Made by a program: the position numbers and the translations under genes | Assembly (NCBI GenBank): GCA_964646575.1 | Contig: CAZYFT010000003.1 | Location: 1-64,000, forward strand | DNA: 64,000 nucleotides | Source of the DNA: GCA-016700035 sp964646575 | GTDB taxonomy: Bacteria > Patescibacteriota > Saccharimonadia > CAILAD01 > GCA-016700035 | Reading direction: 5' to 3' | Notes under the pieces: generated by a model | Told to the model about the DNA's origin: nothing | Database searches by the model: none | Seen by the model: only the letters and a program-made list of their open reading frames with translations | Shown here: positions 49,884 to 57,916 of the stretch, piece after piece | How positions within the stretch are numbered: position 1 is the stretch's first letter | How the letters are laid out: each line of letters begins with the position of its first letter

Positions 49884-52364
49884 TTAACTAACTTGCGCTA
49901 AACGATTAGCAACGTCCAGCTTAACTTCACCTTTCACTGCCTTTACCAACACGGTATCACCTTCAACAATCTGCTCATTTAAAATTGCTTCCGCGAGTGG
50001 GTCCTCAACTAACGACTGTACTGCACGGCGCATTGGACGAGCGCCATTATTTACATCGTAACCTTTTTCAATCAGCAGATCCTTTAGCGAAGCATGGAAT
50101 TTCAAAGCCACATCTTTTTCGCGCAAACGACGTGCCAAATCTTGAAGCTGCAAATCAACAATCGAGCGCACATCAACTCGCGAAAGCGCCTTAAAGATAA
50201 CAATATGGTCTACGCGGTTGAGAAACTCTGGTCGAAACGTTCGCTTGAGCTCCTGCTTAATTGTTCCCTGCATGGTTTCATGAAGTTTTTCCAGCTTCCT
50301 CTGCTCATCGGCAGTATCGGTCGCAAACCCAATTTTGGCCTCCTGATACAACGCTTTTGCTCCAACATTACTTGTCATGATAATGATGGTGTTACGAAAA
50401 TCTACTGCCCGACCCTTTGCGTCAGTAAGCTGACCGTCTTCTAATATCTGCAAAAGCATATTAAAGATATCTGGATGTGCTTTCTCGATTTCGTCAAACA
50501 GGATCAAACTGTACGGCTTACGGCGAACTTGCTCTGTGAGCTGCCCAGCGTCTTCGTAGCCAACATAGCCAGCCGGTGCCCCAACCAAGCGCGATACATT
50601 GTGTCGCTCCATAAACTCCGACATATCAACTTTAATCATCGCATCTTTATCGTGGAAAATTTCTTGTGCCAAAGCCCGAGCCAACTCGGTTTTACCAACC
50701 CCAGTTGGACCAAGAAATATAAACGAACCGATTGGCCTATCGGCATGCGCAATACCAGTACGGCTGCGACGAATCGCCTTAGCGATCACCTCGACTGCTT
50801 CGTCTTGCCCAATAATATGCTTCTTGAGTGTCTCATCTATTTTCTTGAGTTGTTCAGTCTCAATTTTTACCAAGCGGGTCAATGGAATCCCCGTAGTATG
50901 CGAGATAACTCGCGCGATTTCTTCTTCGCCAATATTGATGATCTTCTTAGCCGTATCTCGCTTTTCTTGCGCTTCAATTCTTTCCTCAATCACGCTCGCT
51001 TCGGCTTTCAGGCGCGCTGCATACTCGAAATCTTGGCTATACACCGCGTCTTCAATTTGATCATTCACTTCTGCCAAACGTGCTTGCAAATTCTTCATCC
51101 GCTTTGATGTGCCGCCCTTTTCAATACGCGCCAATGAAGAAGCCTCGTCGATGAGATCAATAGCCTTGTCGGGCAAGAAGCGATCAGAGATGTAGCGCTT
51201 TGCGAGTTTAGCAGCAGCCTCGATTGCCTCCTCGGTAATGATTACGCCGTGATGCTCCTCATACTTTGGCTTTAGGCCCTCTAAAACTTTAACGGTTTCT
51301 TCAACTGTAGCCTCAGGCACAATAACAGGCTGGAAGCGACGTTCTAGTGCTGCATCTTTTTCGATATGCTTACGATATTCATCGAGGGTGGTGGCGCCAA
51401 TCACTTGCACCATTCCGCGCGACAAAGCGGGCTTGAGGATATTAGCAGCATCAATCGCGCCTTCTGCTGAGCCAGCCCCAACCACCGTATGCAGCTCGTC
51501 TATAAAGAGAATAATATCCTTATTCTCAGTTACTTCTTCAATGAGCTTTTTAAGTCTCTCTTCAAATTCACCACGGTACTTCGTACCGGCAATCACGGTG
51601 GCCATATCGAGCATAACAATCCTCTTACCGGCAAGAACATCCGGCACTTCATCTTCCACAATCCGCGTTGCCAGGCCCTCTACAATAGCCGTCTTACCAA
51701 CTCCGGGTTCACCAATAAGAACGGGGTTGTTTTTTTGGCGTCGATTTAAAATTGAGATCATACGATCAAGCTGAGACTTGCGCCCAACCATTGGGTCCAG
51801 CTCACCAGAACGTGCTTTTTCAGTAAGATCAATCCCAAAATGATCAAGAGCCGGCGTATCACTTTCCTGACCACGGCGCTTACCACGTTTCTCACCATCA
51901 CCACCATACAGTGGAGTCTGCGCGTTCAGATACTGCTCCAGTTCCAGGCGTATCGTATTTGGATTAATCGAAATCTCTTTCAAAAGCACATTGGCACGTG
52001 CATTCTTTTGAGTAAGAATGGCATACAGTAGATGCTCTGTACCTGCGTAGGGCTGACCAAATTCCTGAGCTATCCGCATAGAAAGCGCAATGGTCTTCTT
52101 AGCCGTCTGCGAGAGTGACTGCAGCGTATGTGTGGACACAATACCATTTGGCGAAAGTGTGAGCTCTAACTTATCGAGTGTCACTCCGGATTGTGCGAGT
52201 ATTTTTGAGCCAATCGAACCCTGCGTTTTGAGAACTCCCAATAGCAGATGTTCTGTACCGACATAAACCGAGCCAATTCCGGCAGCAATCATGCTAGCAT
52301 GCTCAAGCGCTCGCTTAGCGTTCTCCGTAAAGCGATCAAATTGCGGTGGTAAATTTTGTTCCAT
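49884..52364 (-). CDS. clpC: ATP-dependent Clp protease ATPase ClpC
   Basis: An 826-residue AAA+ unfoldase that feeds ClpP. Two N-domain repeats span about residues 1-145. D1 has Walker A GEPGVGKT, and a UVR-like middle domain sits around residues 430-465 (EDAVYSQDFEYAARLKAEA). D2 has GPTGVGKT and a ClpP-docking loop region. Length is normal for ClpC. It follows nusA by 57 nt with an AAGGAGG Shine-Dalgarno and no terminator between, so it should be cotranscribed from the CIRCE-bearing nusA promoter. Confidence 0.95.
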   Translation of the reverse strand: MEQNLPPQFDRFTENAKRALEHASMIAAGIGSVYVGTEHLLLGVLKTQGSIGSKILAQSGVTLDKLELTLSPNGIVSTHTLQSLSQTAKKTIALSMRIAQEFGQPYAGTEHLLYAILTQKNARANVLLKEISINPNTIRLELEQYLNAQTPLYGGDGEKRGKRRGQESDTPALDHFGIDLTEKARSGELDPMVGRKSQLDRMISILNRRQKNNPVLIGEPGVGKTAIVEGLATRIVEDEVPDVLAGKRIVMLDMATVIAGTKYRGEFEERLKKLIEEVTENKDIILFIDELHTVVGAGSAEGAIDAANILKPALSRGMVQVIGATTLDEYRKHIEKDAALERRFQPVIVPEATVEETVKVLEGLKPKYEEHHGVIITEEAIEAAAKLAKRYISDRFLPDKAIDLIDEASSLARIEKGGTSKRMKNLQARLAEVNDQIEDAVYSQDFEYAARLKAEASVIEERIEAQEKRDTAKKIINIGEEEIARVISHTTGIPLTRLVKIETEQLKKIDETLKKHIIGQDEAVEVIAKAIRRSRTGIAHADRPIGSFIFLGPTGVGKTELARALAQEIFHDKDAMIKVDMSEFMERHNVSRLVGAPAGYVGYEDAGQLTEQVRRKPYSLILFDEIEKAHPDIFNMLLQILEDGQLTDAKGRAVDFRNTIIIMTSNVGAKALYQEAKIGFATDTADEQRKLEKLHETMQGTIKQELKRTFRPEFLNRVDHIVIFKALSRVDVRSIVDLQLQDLARRLREKDVALKFHASLKDLLIEKGYDVNNGARPMRRAVQSLVEDPLAEAILNEQIVEGDTVLVKAVKGEVKLDVANRLAQVS

Positions 52365-52421
52365 ATCAAGCCTCCTTTCCTAATATGGTGCAGCAGCTAA
52401 GGTGCGGGTCGAAGTTGAAGT

Positions 52422-53630
52422 CTATTCCTCTTCGCTTACTTCAACATTTTCGTCAGCATCGGCGGCAGGGGTAGCATCTTCCTCCGCAACAGGCTCAGCA
52501 TTAGCTTCGGCAGCAGCAATAAGCTCATCTTCTAATCCTACCGCTCGCTTCTTCTCGGAGCTCTCAGCTACTTCCGCAGTTTCTTCAATGCCAGCATCAT
52601 CAGCCCCGTCAATGTCGATATTCCAGTCCGTCAGCTTGGCGGCCAAACGTACGTTTTGGCCGGAACGCCCAATGGCGAGGGATAACTGATCTTCGGGAAC
52701 ACGCACAACTGCGCGTTTTTCAGCCTCATCAGTTTCAACAGCAATGATATTTTTTGCAGGAGAAAGCGCATTGGTAATGTAGTGTTTTATATCTTCATCA
52801 AATGGAATGATATCAATCTTCTCTTCACCAATATTGGCCATAACAGCCTGCACTCGAGTCCCACGGCCGCCAACAAAAGTACCAACTGGATCAACGCCAT
52901 CTACATTGCTCTTAACGGCAATCTTCGTACGGGCACCAGCTTCGCGAGCAATATTTACAATTTCTACATTGCCGGCTGCGATTTCTGGCACTTCCATTTC
53001 AAAGAGACGACGAATAAGATTTGGATGTGAGCGGCTTACAACGATTTGTGGCCCCTTGAGGGTGTTCTCAACGCGCACAACATATACCTTGAGGCGCTGG
53101 CCTGGGTAATAACGCTCGCCATGAATTTGCTCGGAGGCAAACATAATACCAGTCGTTCGACCAAGGTCCACGAAGACATTACCGTGCTCCACGCGCTGTA
53201 CTGAACCGTTCATAATAGTATCTTCTTTGTCCTGGTATTCGTTGTAAACAACTTCGCGTTCAGCTTCACGAATGCGCTGAATAATCACCTGCTTAGCAGT
53301 CTGAGCCGCAACACGACCAAACTCTTTATTCACGTCTTCAATCTCTACAGTCTCACCAACTTTTGCAGAGCTTTTTACTATTTGTGCGTCTCCAACAGAA
53401 ATCTCGAGATGTGGGTTATCAACTTCTTCCACCACTTCCTTGGTTACAAAAATACGCGGATCACCAGTTGATGGATCAACCTCTACGCGAACTTCCTGAT
53501 CCTTATCGCCAAAGTCCTTTTTGTAAGCAGCAATAAGCGCCATTTCAATCGTCTCCATGACGACATCCTTTGAAATGCCTTTTTCTTCACATATTTGTTC
53601 GATGGCTGAAATAAATTGATTTTGCTGCAT
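52422..53630 (-). CDS. nusA: Transcription factor NusA
   Basis: A 402-residue NusA that binds RNA polymerase and modulates pausing and termination. An N-terminal polymerase-binding domain (IEMALIAAYKKDFGD), an S1 domain (VQRVEHGNVFVDLGRTTG) and two KH domains (GTFVGGRGTRVQAV and LSLAIGRSGQNVRLAAKL) are present, then an acidic E/A-rich tail of about 60 residues. rimP and infB, usual neighbours, are absent; clpC follows. The long leader contains a terminator-like hairpin that NusA itself could act on. Confidence 0.95.
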   Translation of the reverse strand: MQQNQFISAIEQICEEKGISKDVVMETIEMALIAAYKKDFGDKDQEVRVEVDPSTGDPRIFVTKEVVEEVDNPHLEISVGDAQIVKSSAKVGETVEIEDVNKEFGRVAAQTAKQVIIQRIREAEREVVYNEYQDKEDTIMNGSVQRVEHGNVFVDLGRTTGIMFASEQIHGERYYPGQRLKVYVVRVENTLKGPQIVVSRSHPNLIRRLFEMEVPEIAAGNVEIVNIAREAGARTKIAVKSNVDGVDPVGTFVGGRGTRVQAVMANIGEEKIDIIPFDEDIKHYITNALSPAKNIIAVETDEAEKRAVVRVPEDQLSLAIGRSGQNVRLAAKLTDWNIDIDGADDAGIEETAEVAESSEKKRAVGLEDELIAAAEANAEPVAEEDATPAADADENVEVSEEE

Positions 53631-53711
53631 AAAAGTTTTCCCTTGTCTTTATTCTACTAAGTCGTACTCGTGCTGTATGTAGTTTTACGGATTTTTCTCA
53701 TATTTTGGTCT

Positions 53712-53754
53712 AAAAAAGCCGCTCGCTGTATTTGGTTTTCTCCCAGCGACCGAC
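53712..53754 (-). terminator. terminator-like hairpin in the nusA leader
   Basis: Minus strand stem TCGCTG/CAGCGA extended by GTCG/CGGC-type pairs with one mismatch, followed by six T (53712-53717). It is downstream of the nusA promoter and upstream of the gene. It can be an attenuator for nusA or the terminator of rnhB-yraN. Confidence 0.6.
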
Positions 53755-53783
53755 TCTGACAACAGCATCGATGTATGATTACC

Positions 53784-53813
53784 AGTATACGCAACCAAAA
53801 TTAGCACTGTCAA
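53784..53813 (-). promoter_or_regulatory. promoter of nusA-clpC
   Basis: Minus strand: -35 TTGACA (53808-53813), 18-nt spacer, -10 TATACT (53784-53789). The -35 box lies inside the CIRCE element, which supports the CIRCE as a real operator. The leader is about 145 nt. Confidence 0.75.
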
Positions 53814-53827
53814 GTGCCAAGTGCTAA
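53801..53827. promoter_or_regulatory. CIRCE operator (HrcA site) at the nusA-clpC promoter
   Basis: TTAGCACTG - 9 nt - AAGTGCTAA. Eight of nine bases in each arm match the CIRCE consensus and the spacing is exact. It covers the -35 box of the nusA promoter. Confidence 0.8.
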
Positions 53828-53829
53828 TT

Positions 53830-54189
53830 CTAGCCGTCTTCCACAGCATTGGGGTAATAGGTGCACGCGTACTTTTCCCCTGTTACTACCACTACGTCTA
53901 TTCGTAGGTTTTGACTAGTGTCTTCATAACCATGCTGCTCAAGCCACTGCATAATACCCTGCTGGAGCCGCCACTTTTTCTTAGGTGAGATTGCCGCCTC
54001 ACCACCACCAAAATCTGCATTACGGCGATACTTTACTTCTACCGCCACAACATCTGAACCGTCGAGCATCACTAAATCAAGTTCATAAAAGCGAGTGCGT
54101 GCATTTTGATCCAGACATTTCATACCCTGTTGCTCTAAATACTCTCGAGCCACCAACTCTGCTTCTGTGCCAATCGCCGTTGTATTCAT
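53830..54189 (-). CDS. yraN: YraN/UPF0102 family endonuclease-like protein
   Basis: A 119-residue protein of the UPF0102 family, which has a restriction-endonuclease-like (PD-(D/E)xK) fold. The signature is present: GTEAELVAREYLEQQG, then ELDLVMLDG, and VAVEVKYRR with the E-x-K catalytic pair. Its cellular role is not well known. It overlaps rnhB by 4 bp, a classical pairing, so the two form an operon. Confidence 0.88.
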   Translation of the reverse strand: MNTTAIGTEAELVAREYLEQQGMKCLDQNARTRFYELDLVMLDGSDVVAVEVKYRRNADFGGGEAAISPKKKWRLQQGIMQWLEQHGYEDTSQNLRIDVVVVTGEKYACTYYPNAVEDG

Positions 54190-54797
54190 AATAAGATTTT
54201 TCTCAAAAAACTTTGGCGGTGAATGGGCGTCGTGCCATACTTCTTTAGTGCCACTATATGACGCGGAGTTCCGTAACCCACATGCGTTTCGAAGCCATAT
54301 TCAGGATACTGCAAGGCATATTCTCGCATCAGCTCATCACGCTCCTCTTTAGCTAAAATAGATGCCGCCGCAATAGATGCACAGACTATATCACCCTTAA
54401 TGACCGTGCGAGCCGGCGTGATGTCATGTAAAAAATTATGCTTTCCATCTAGCAACACCAAACCTGGGGGCATGTCAGCTTTGGCGAGTATGCGCCGGGC
54501 GGCTTCTTGTAAGCTTGCCGTCACACCATACTTGTCAATAAAATCTGGCTCCACATGCTCCACGCAAAACCACTCTGCTGCAGCCCGAATAGCGATTGCC
54601 TTTTCGGCTCGCTGTTTTGCTGAGAGGAGCTTAGAATCTACCACCGGCTCTGCAAAGCCCTCCGGCAAGATTACTAAGCCCACGCTAATCGGCCCAGCCA
54701 GGGGTCCTCGCCCCACTTCATCCATACCGGCAACAACTGCGAACCCCTCGAGGCGTGCTGCCTCCTCCATTTCATGCGTTGCCCACGTCCTTGCCAT
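54186..54797 (-). CDS. rnhB: Ribonuclease HII
   Basis: A 203-residue RNase HII that cleaves RNA in DNA-RNA hybrids and starts ribonucleotide excision. The GMDEVGRGPLAGP motif holds the first catalytic D-E, and the DSKLLSAKQR and IAAASILAKEERD blocks are intact. The -10 box TAGTAT ends 6 nt before the ATG, predicting a leaderless transcript. Confidence 0.94.
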   Translation of the reverse strand: MARTWATHEMEEAARLEGFAVVAGMDEVGRGPLAGPISVGLVILPEGFAEPVVDSKLLSAKQRAEKAIAIRAAAEWFCVEHVEPDFIDKYGVTASLQEAARRILAKADMPPGLVLLDGKHNFLHDITPARTVIKGDIVCASIAAASILAKEERDELMREYALQYPEYGFETHVGYGTPRHIVALKKYGTTPIHRQSFLRKILL

Positions 54798-54803
54798 GTA
54801 CCT

Positions 54804-54833
54804 ATACTACTACGAACAAAATACGAATGTCTA
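54804..54833 (-). promoter_or_regulatory. leaderless promoter of rnhB-yraN
   Basis: Minus strand: -35 TAGACA (54828-54833), 18-nt spacer, -10 TAGTAT (54804-54809), then 6 nt to the ATG. Confidence 0.65.
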
Positions 54834-54847
54834 GATTTTTACGCACT

Positions 54848-54877
54848 AAAAATCCCGCCTTCATTAACGAAGGCGGG
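54848..54877 (-). terminator. intrinsic terminator of the pyrD-like gene
   Basis: A 9-bp stem CCCGCCTTC/GAAGGCGGG with a 6-base loop, followed by ATTTTT on the minus strand. Confidence 0.88.
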
Positions 54878-54884
54878 CAGTGAA

Positions 54885-55826
54885 CTACGAAAGGGCAACC
54901 CACTCGGCAACAATGCGCTCGATGGTGGATGGCGATCGATGCCAGTAATCGGCTGCAACCTGTACAGCCGTAGCGCCACAGGTGAGAAAATCCGCCACAT
55001 CCTGGCCAGACGCAATGCCGCCAACACCCACCACGGGAATTGGCGAATCAAACAGCTTGAGGGCCTCTACCCATTGATAGACCTGTCCGAGCGCAATCGG
55101 CAAATAAGCTGGCCCCGAGAAACCACCGAGGACTGTTGAGAGATATGGCTTACCGCCCTGCATCACGAGGGCATTCGGGAAGGTGTTAGCCGTAACGATG
55201 TAGATTCGATCGCGAAGCCCCAACCTCGGGTTCCAAGTATAGTCGGCAATCATTTGAGCTACCGACTTGAGCTCTTCTGGATTCGAGTAGGGCGACACCT
55301 TCAGGCCAACCCGACCCTTCCAAAGGCTCACAACAAGCGCAATCTGTCGTTCCATCCCCTCAATATCAAAGCTAGCAATTGACTTCTGCTCACCAGACCC
55401 CCACACATTCGGGCAGCCGAGGTTCAATTCGATGGCGTCGACATTCCATGTTGTGGCGAGATGAAGCAGGTGACGCAAACTCTCCTCGAAATCCCCCAAA
55501 GGAGCAATCGAGAGAATGATCTTCTTACAACGTGCGTGCGCCAGATCAAAAAGCTGCAAGAACTCGGACTCGCGATCCCAGTAATACTGCAAGCCCGGCT
55601 CCGGCAGGCCCATGGCGTTGATCATGTAGCCACGCTTGGGGTCGTAATGCGAACGCGGTTCTGGGTTTCCTAGCCGCTCATCGAGACATCCAGTCAGAGA
55701 ACCGATCACGATGGCGCTAGCAGAGGAATTCACGGCCGCTTCGAGCTCAGCGAGCGTCTTTACCATCCCAGGAGCGATCATCACCGGATGCTCGAGCTGC
55801 ATGCCACACAAATCGATGGTCATCAT
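54885..55826 (-). CDS. pyrD: Dihydroorotate dehydrogenase, class 1-type
   Basis: A 313-residue TIM-barrel flavoprotein that would oxidise dihydroorotate to orotate. Landmarks: MIAPGMV near the N-terminus, N-A-M-G-L-P-E-P-G, and the signature LNLGCPNV with a cysteine as catalytic base (class 1; class 2 has serine). FMN-binding glycines follow in VVGVGGIASGQDV. It is soluble with no membrane anchor. Electron acceptor is unknown. It has its own promoter and terminator, separate from pyrC next to it. Two ATGs in a row (55826 or 55823) are possible. Confidence 0.85.
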   Translation of the reverse strand: MMTIDLCGMQLEHPVMIAPGMVKTLAELEAAVNSSASAIVIGSLTGCLDERLGNPEPRSHYDPKRGYMINAMGLPEPGLQYYWDRESEFLQLFDLAHARCKKIILSIAPLGDFEESLRHLLHLATTWNVDAIELNLGCPNVWGSGEQKSIASFDIEGMERQIALVVSLWKGRVGLKVSPYSNPEELKSVAQMIADYTWNPRLGLRDRIYIVTANTFPNALVMQGGKPYLSTVLGGFSGPAYLPIALGQVYQWVEALKLFDSPIPVVGVGGIASGQDVADFLTCGATAVQVAADYWHRSPSTIERIVAEWVALS

Positions 55827-55895
55827 TCACTTCTTTCATTCGAGGTACCTTTGAACCGCCTCATTATTCCATCGCATGAATCAATAAACAAGCAT

Positions 55896-55931
55896 AAAAA
55901 GAACCGGCTTAGGATAAACCCAAACCGGTTG
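55896..55931 (-). terminator. intrinsic terminator of pyrC
   Basis: The stem AACCGG/CCGGTT (55902-55907 with 55925-55930), with a 17-base loop, is followed by CTTTTT on the minus strand. Confidence 0.7.
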
Positions 55932-55940
55932 CAACAGGCG

Positions 55941-57056
55941 TCAGTCTTCGTAGACCTCGCCGAACCACCCCATGCTGTCGACGCGCCAATCGAGCACCTC
56001 TCCGGCTTTCCACGGGACGAGCACCTGCTCCGGATCGCCTAGGTCAGCGCGATCATGGCGACCAATCGGCCACACCTCTGGCACCTGCCAGCGTTCACGC
56101 CTGAGCGTCATGGTCGGTCGTTGCTCTAGGCTCGGCCCGACGCCGTAGAAGTTGGCACCATTGGTGCACATGAAAGCCACGAAGGCCTCCCACTTATTGC
56201 GATCACCATTGACATCAAAGTGATCCCACAGCACCGGGATGGCAACCGGGCTAGTCCAAGCGCCAAAAGCCGGTGACTCACCAAGCTTCTTCGCATAGGC
56301 ATGAGGCGCGGAATCCGACCCAAAGAAAATCTTGGGATGCCTGTGAGCCTGCAAAATGATGCGAGCCAAGAACTCCCGATCGCTCGGAGTCTTTGCAATC
56401 GGCATACACTTACAATGCGGATCATGCTGCGCATCCCAATACGTCAGGAAAGGATGATGCGCTGTGATGGTAGCCGCCACAGTCTCGGGCATACCCAATA
56501 CAGCCCTCAACATGAAGCGGTCAGACACATGCTCCACCACAATCTTGAGATCGGGATAATTCTGTACCAACCATTCCAGGTGTGGAATGAAGCCGAATTC
56601 ACGCTTGAGCTCATCGGGCTCAACATCTGGCGTCAACTCAGCGTGCAAGCACAACACAATCCCCAGTTCCTCCATGGTGCGCAACACATTGAAATCCAAG
56701 TCCTGCGGGCTTGAGAGCCCACTCCCAGAGTTGGTGGTTCCACCGTGTGGGTAATACTTGGCCGCGCGGATGTAAGCCGACACTTCTTCCACCCACCTTG
56801 GTGTCGTGTGACTCGTCAAGTACAGTGTGGGGTGAATCCGACCCGCCAGTACCGAGTCACCATAGCCAGACCCAGCAATCCGCTCCCTGTACAGCGATAC
56901 ATCAACAGCATCGATGAGGGGCGGAGTGAGATTCGGCATGGGCAGGAAGTTGCGGAACTGACACTCGGTGAACGGACGAACCGCCTCGAGCATGTCGCCA
57001 TCGCGCAGATGCACGTGCCAGTCGTCAGGCTTCGGAATCTTGATTTCGATCGACAT
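55941..57056 (-). CDS. pyrC: Dihydroorotase (PyrC, class II)
   Basis: A 371-residue zinc amidohydrolase that interconverts carbamoyl-aspartate and dihydroorotate. HVHLRDG (metal-binding histidines) is near residue 15, the carboxylated lysine lies in AKYYPHGGTTNS, and the later H and D ligands in VVEHVSDR and FGSDSAPH. It resembles the Escherichia coli-type homodimeric enzyme, not the clustered class I. The codons are mostly C/G-ending. It has its own promoter (TTGAAA-17-CAAAAT about 57077-57105) and a terminator. Confidence 0.92.
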   Translation of the reverse strand: MSIEIKIPKPDDWHVHLRDGDMLEAVRPFTECQFRNFLPMPNLTPPLIDAVDVSLYRERIAGSGYGDSVLAGRIHPTLYLTSHTTPRWVEEVSAYIRAAKYYPHGGTTNSGSGLSSPQDLDFNVLRTMEELGIVLCLHAELTPDVEPDELKREFGFIPHLEWLVQNYPDLKIVVEHVSDRFMLRAVLGMPETVAATITAHHPFLTYWDAQHDPHCKCMPIAKTPSDREFLARIILQAHRHPKIFFGSDSAPHAYAKKLGESPAFGAWTSPVAIPVLWDHFDVNGDRNKWEAFVAFMCTNGANFYGVGPSLEQRPTMTLRRERWQVPEVWPIGRHDRADLGDPEQVLVPWKAGEVLDWRVDSMGWFGEVYED

Positions 57057-57130
57057 GAGTGTTTCTTTCTGTTGTAGGTGCTTCGAACTTGCCTATTTTG
57101 CTACTTTTTGACTCAATTTTCAAGCATAAG

Positions 57131-57149
57131 AAAAACGCCCTTTCGGGCG
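57131..57149 (-). terminator. intrinsic terminator of rplS
   Basis: The stem CGCCC/GGGCG with a tetraloop, followed by GTTTTT on the minus strand, 24 bp after the rplS stop. Confidence 0.8.
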
Positions 57150-57172
57150 CCTCTCTAAAGAGTGGTATTTTC

Positions 57173-57790
57173 TTAGGCTTCTTTAGCCTGCTGCTTATCG
57201 TCTTCGGCTTCTGCTTTATCGATACCCTCTTGAGTTTCGGCAGCTGCGAGTTCCTGCTCATCATCGCCGTCGGTCTTCGCATCGTCCGCTGCGGCCTGCT
57301 TATTTTCTTCCTTTGCAATGTCCTCGGTAGACTCCACAACTGCATCTTCAGAAGAATTAGCTTCAACCTCTGCAGCTTTTGCTTCGGCCTCAGCTTCAGC
57401 TAGCTCGGCAGTAGTACGATGATCTACGTCATTCGCAGCGGTCTTATCAAATTCCTGCTCCATAAGACGAGCTTTCTTACCTCGAAGCCCACGCATGTAA
57501 GAAAGAAAGGCGCGGCGCACTTTAGCGCGGCGAATCACTTCAATCTTTTCTACGTTTGGCGAGTGCACAAACCAGCTTTTTTCTACACCTACACCAGAAG
57601 CAATCTTACGAACAGTAAGGTAAGCATTGCCATCATTTGGTTTGCGGTAACGAATAACCAACCCTTCAAAAATCTGAGTACGGGTTTTATTTCCTTCACG
57701 AATAATCTGGTGAACACGTACGGTGTCACCTGGTTGAATTTGCGCAATCTTTGCTTTAAGCTGCGGCTTTTGGAGTACGTTTGCTTGCAT
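57173..57790 (-). CDS. rplS: 50S ribosomal protein L19 with a long acidic tail
   Basis: A 205-residue protein. Residues 1-115 are a normal L19 (GDTVRVHQIIREGNKTRTQI, then GVGVEKSWFVHSPNVEKIEV and RRAKVRRAFLSYMRGLRGK). Residues about 116-205 are an acidic, low-complexity extension of E, A, D and K. L19 lies at the subunit interface (bridge B6), so the tail could reach into solvent. The acidic extension contrasts with the basic tails of L17, L22, L23 and L24. The promoter leaves only about 2-3 nt of leader. Confidence 0.93.
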   Translation of the reverse strand: MQANVLQKPQLKAKIAQIQPGDTVRVHQIIREGNKTRTQIFEGLVIRYRKPNDGNAYLTVRKIASGVGVEKSWFVHSPNVEKIEVIRRAKVRRAFLSYMRGLRGKKARLMEQEFDKTAANDVDHRTTAELAEAEAEAKAAEVEANSSEDAVVESTEDIAKEENKQAAADDAKTDGDDEQELAAAETQEGIDKAEAEDDKQQAKEA

Positions 57791-57799
57791 AACTTGAGT

Positions 57800-57828
57800 A
57801 TTCTATCAGGTTTTCTCGAGGAAAGCAA
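57800..57828 (-). promoter_or_regulatory. near-leaderless promoter of rplS
   Basis: Minus strand: -35 TTGCTT (57823-57828), 17-nt spacer, -10 TAGAAT (57800-57805), 9 nt before the ATG. Confidence 0.65.
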
Positions 57829-57851
57829 GCTTCCGATTCATAGAACTATAT

Positions 57852-57880
57852 TTGACATATTGTAATTTGTCTTACAGAAT
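57852..57880 (+). promoter_or_regulatory. promoter of the 57.9 kb gene
   Basis: Plus strand: -35 TTGACA (57852-57857), 17-nt spacer, -10 CAGAAT (57875-57880). It is divergent from the rplS promoter. Confidence 0.65.
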
Positions 57881-57916
57881 ATATTCGACCCTGTACCTCG
57901 CTCTCTAAGGAGACAA

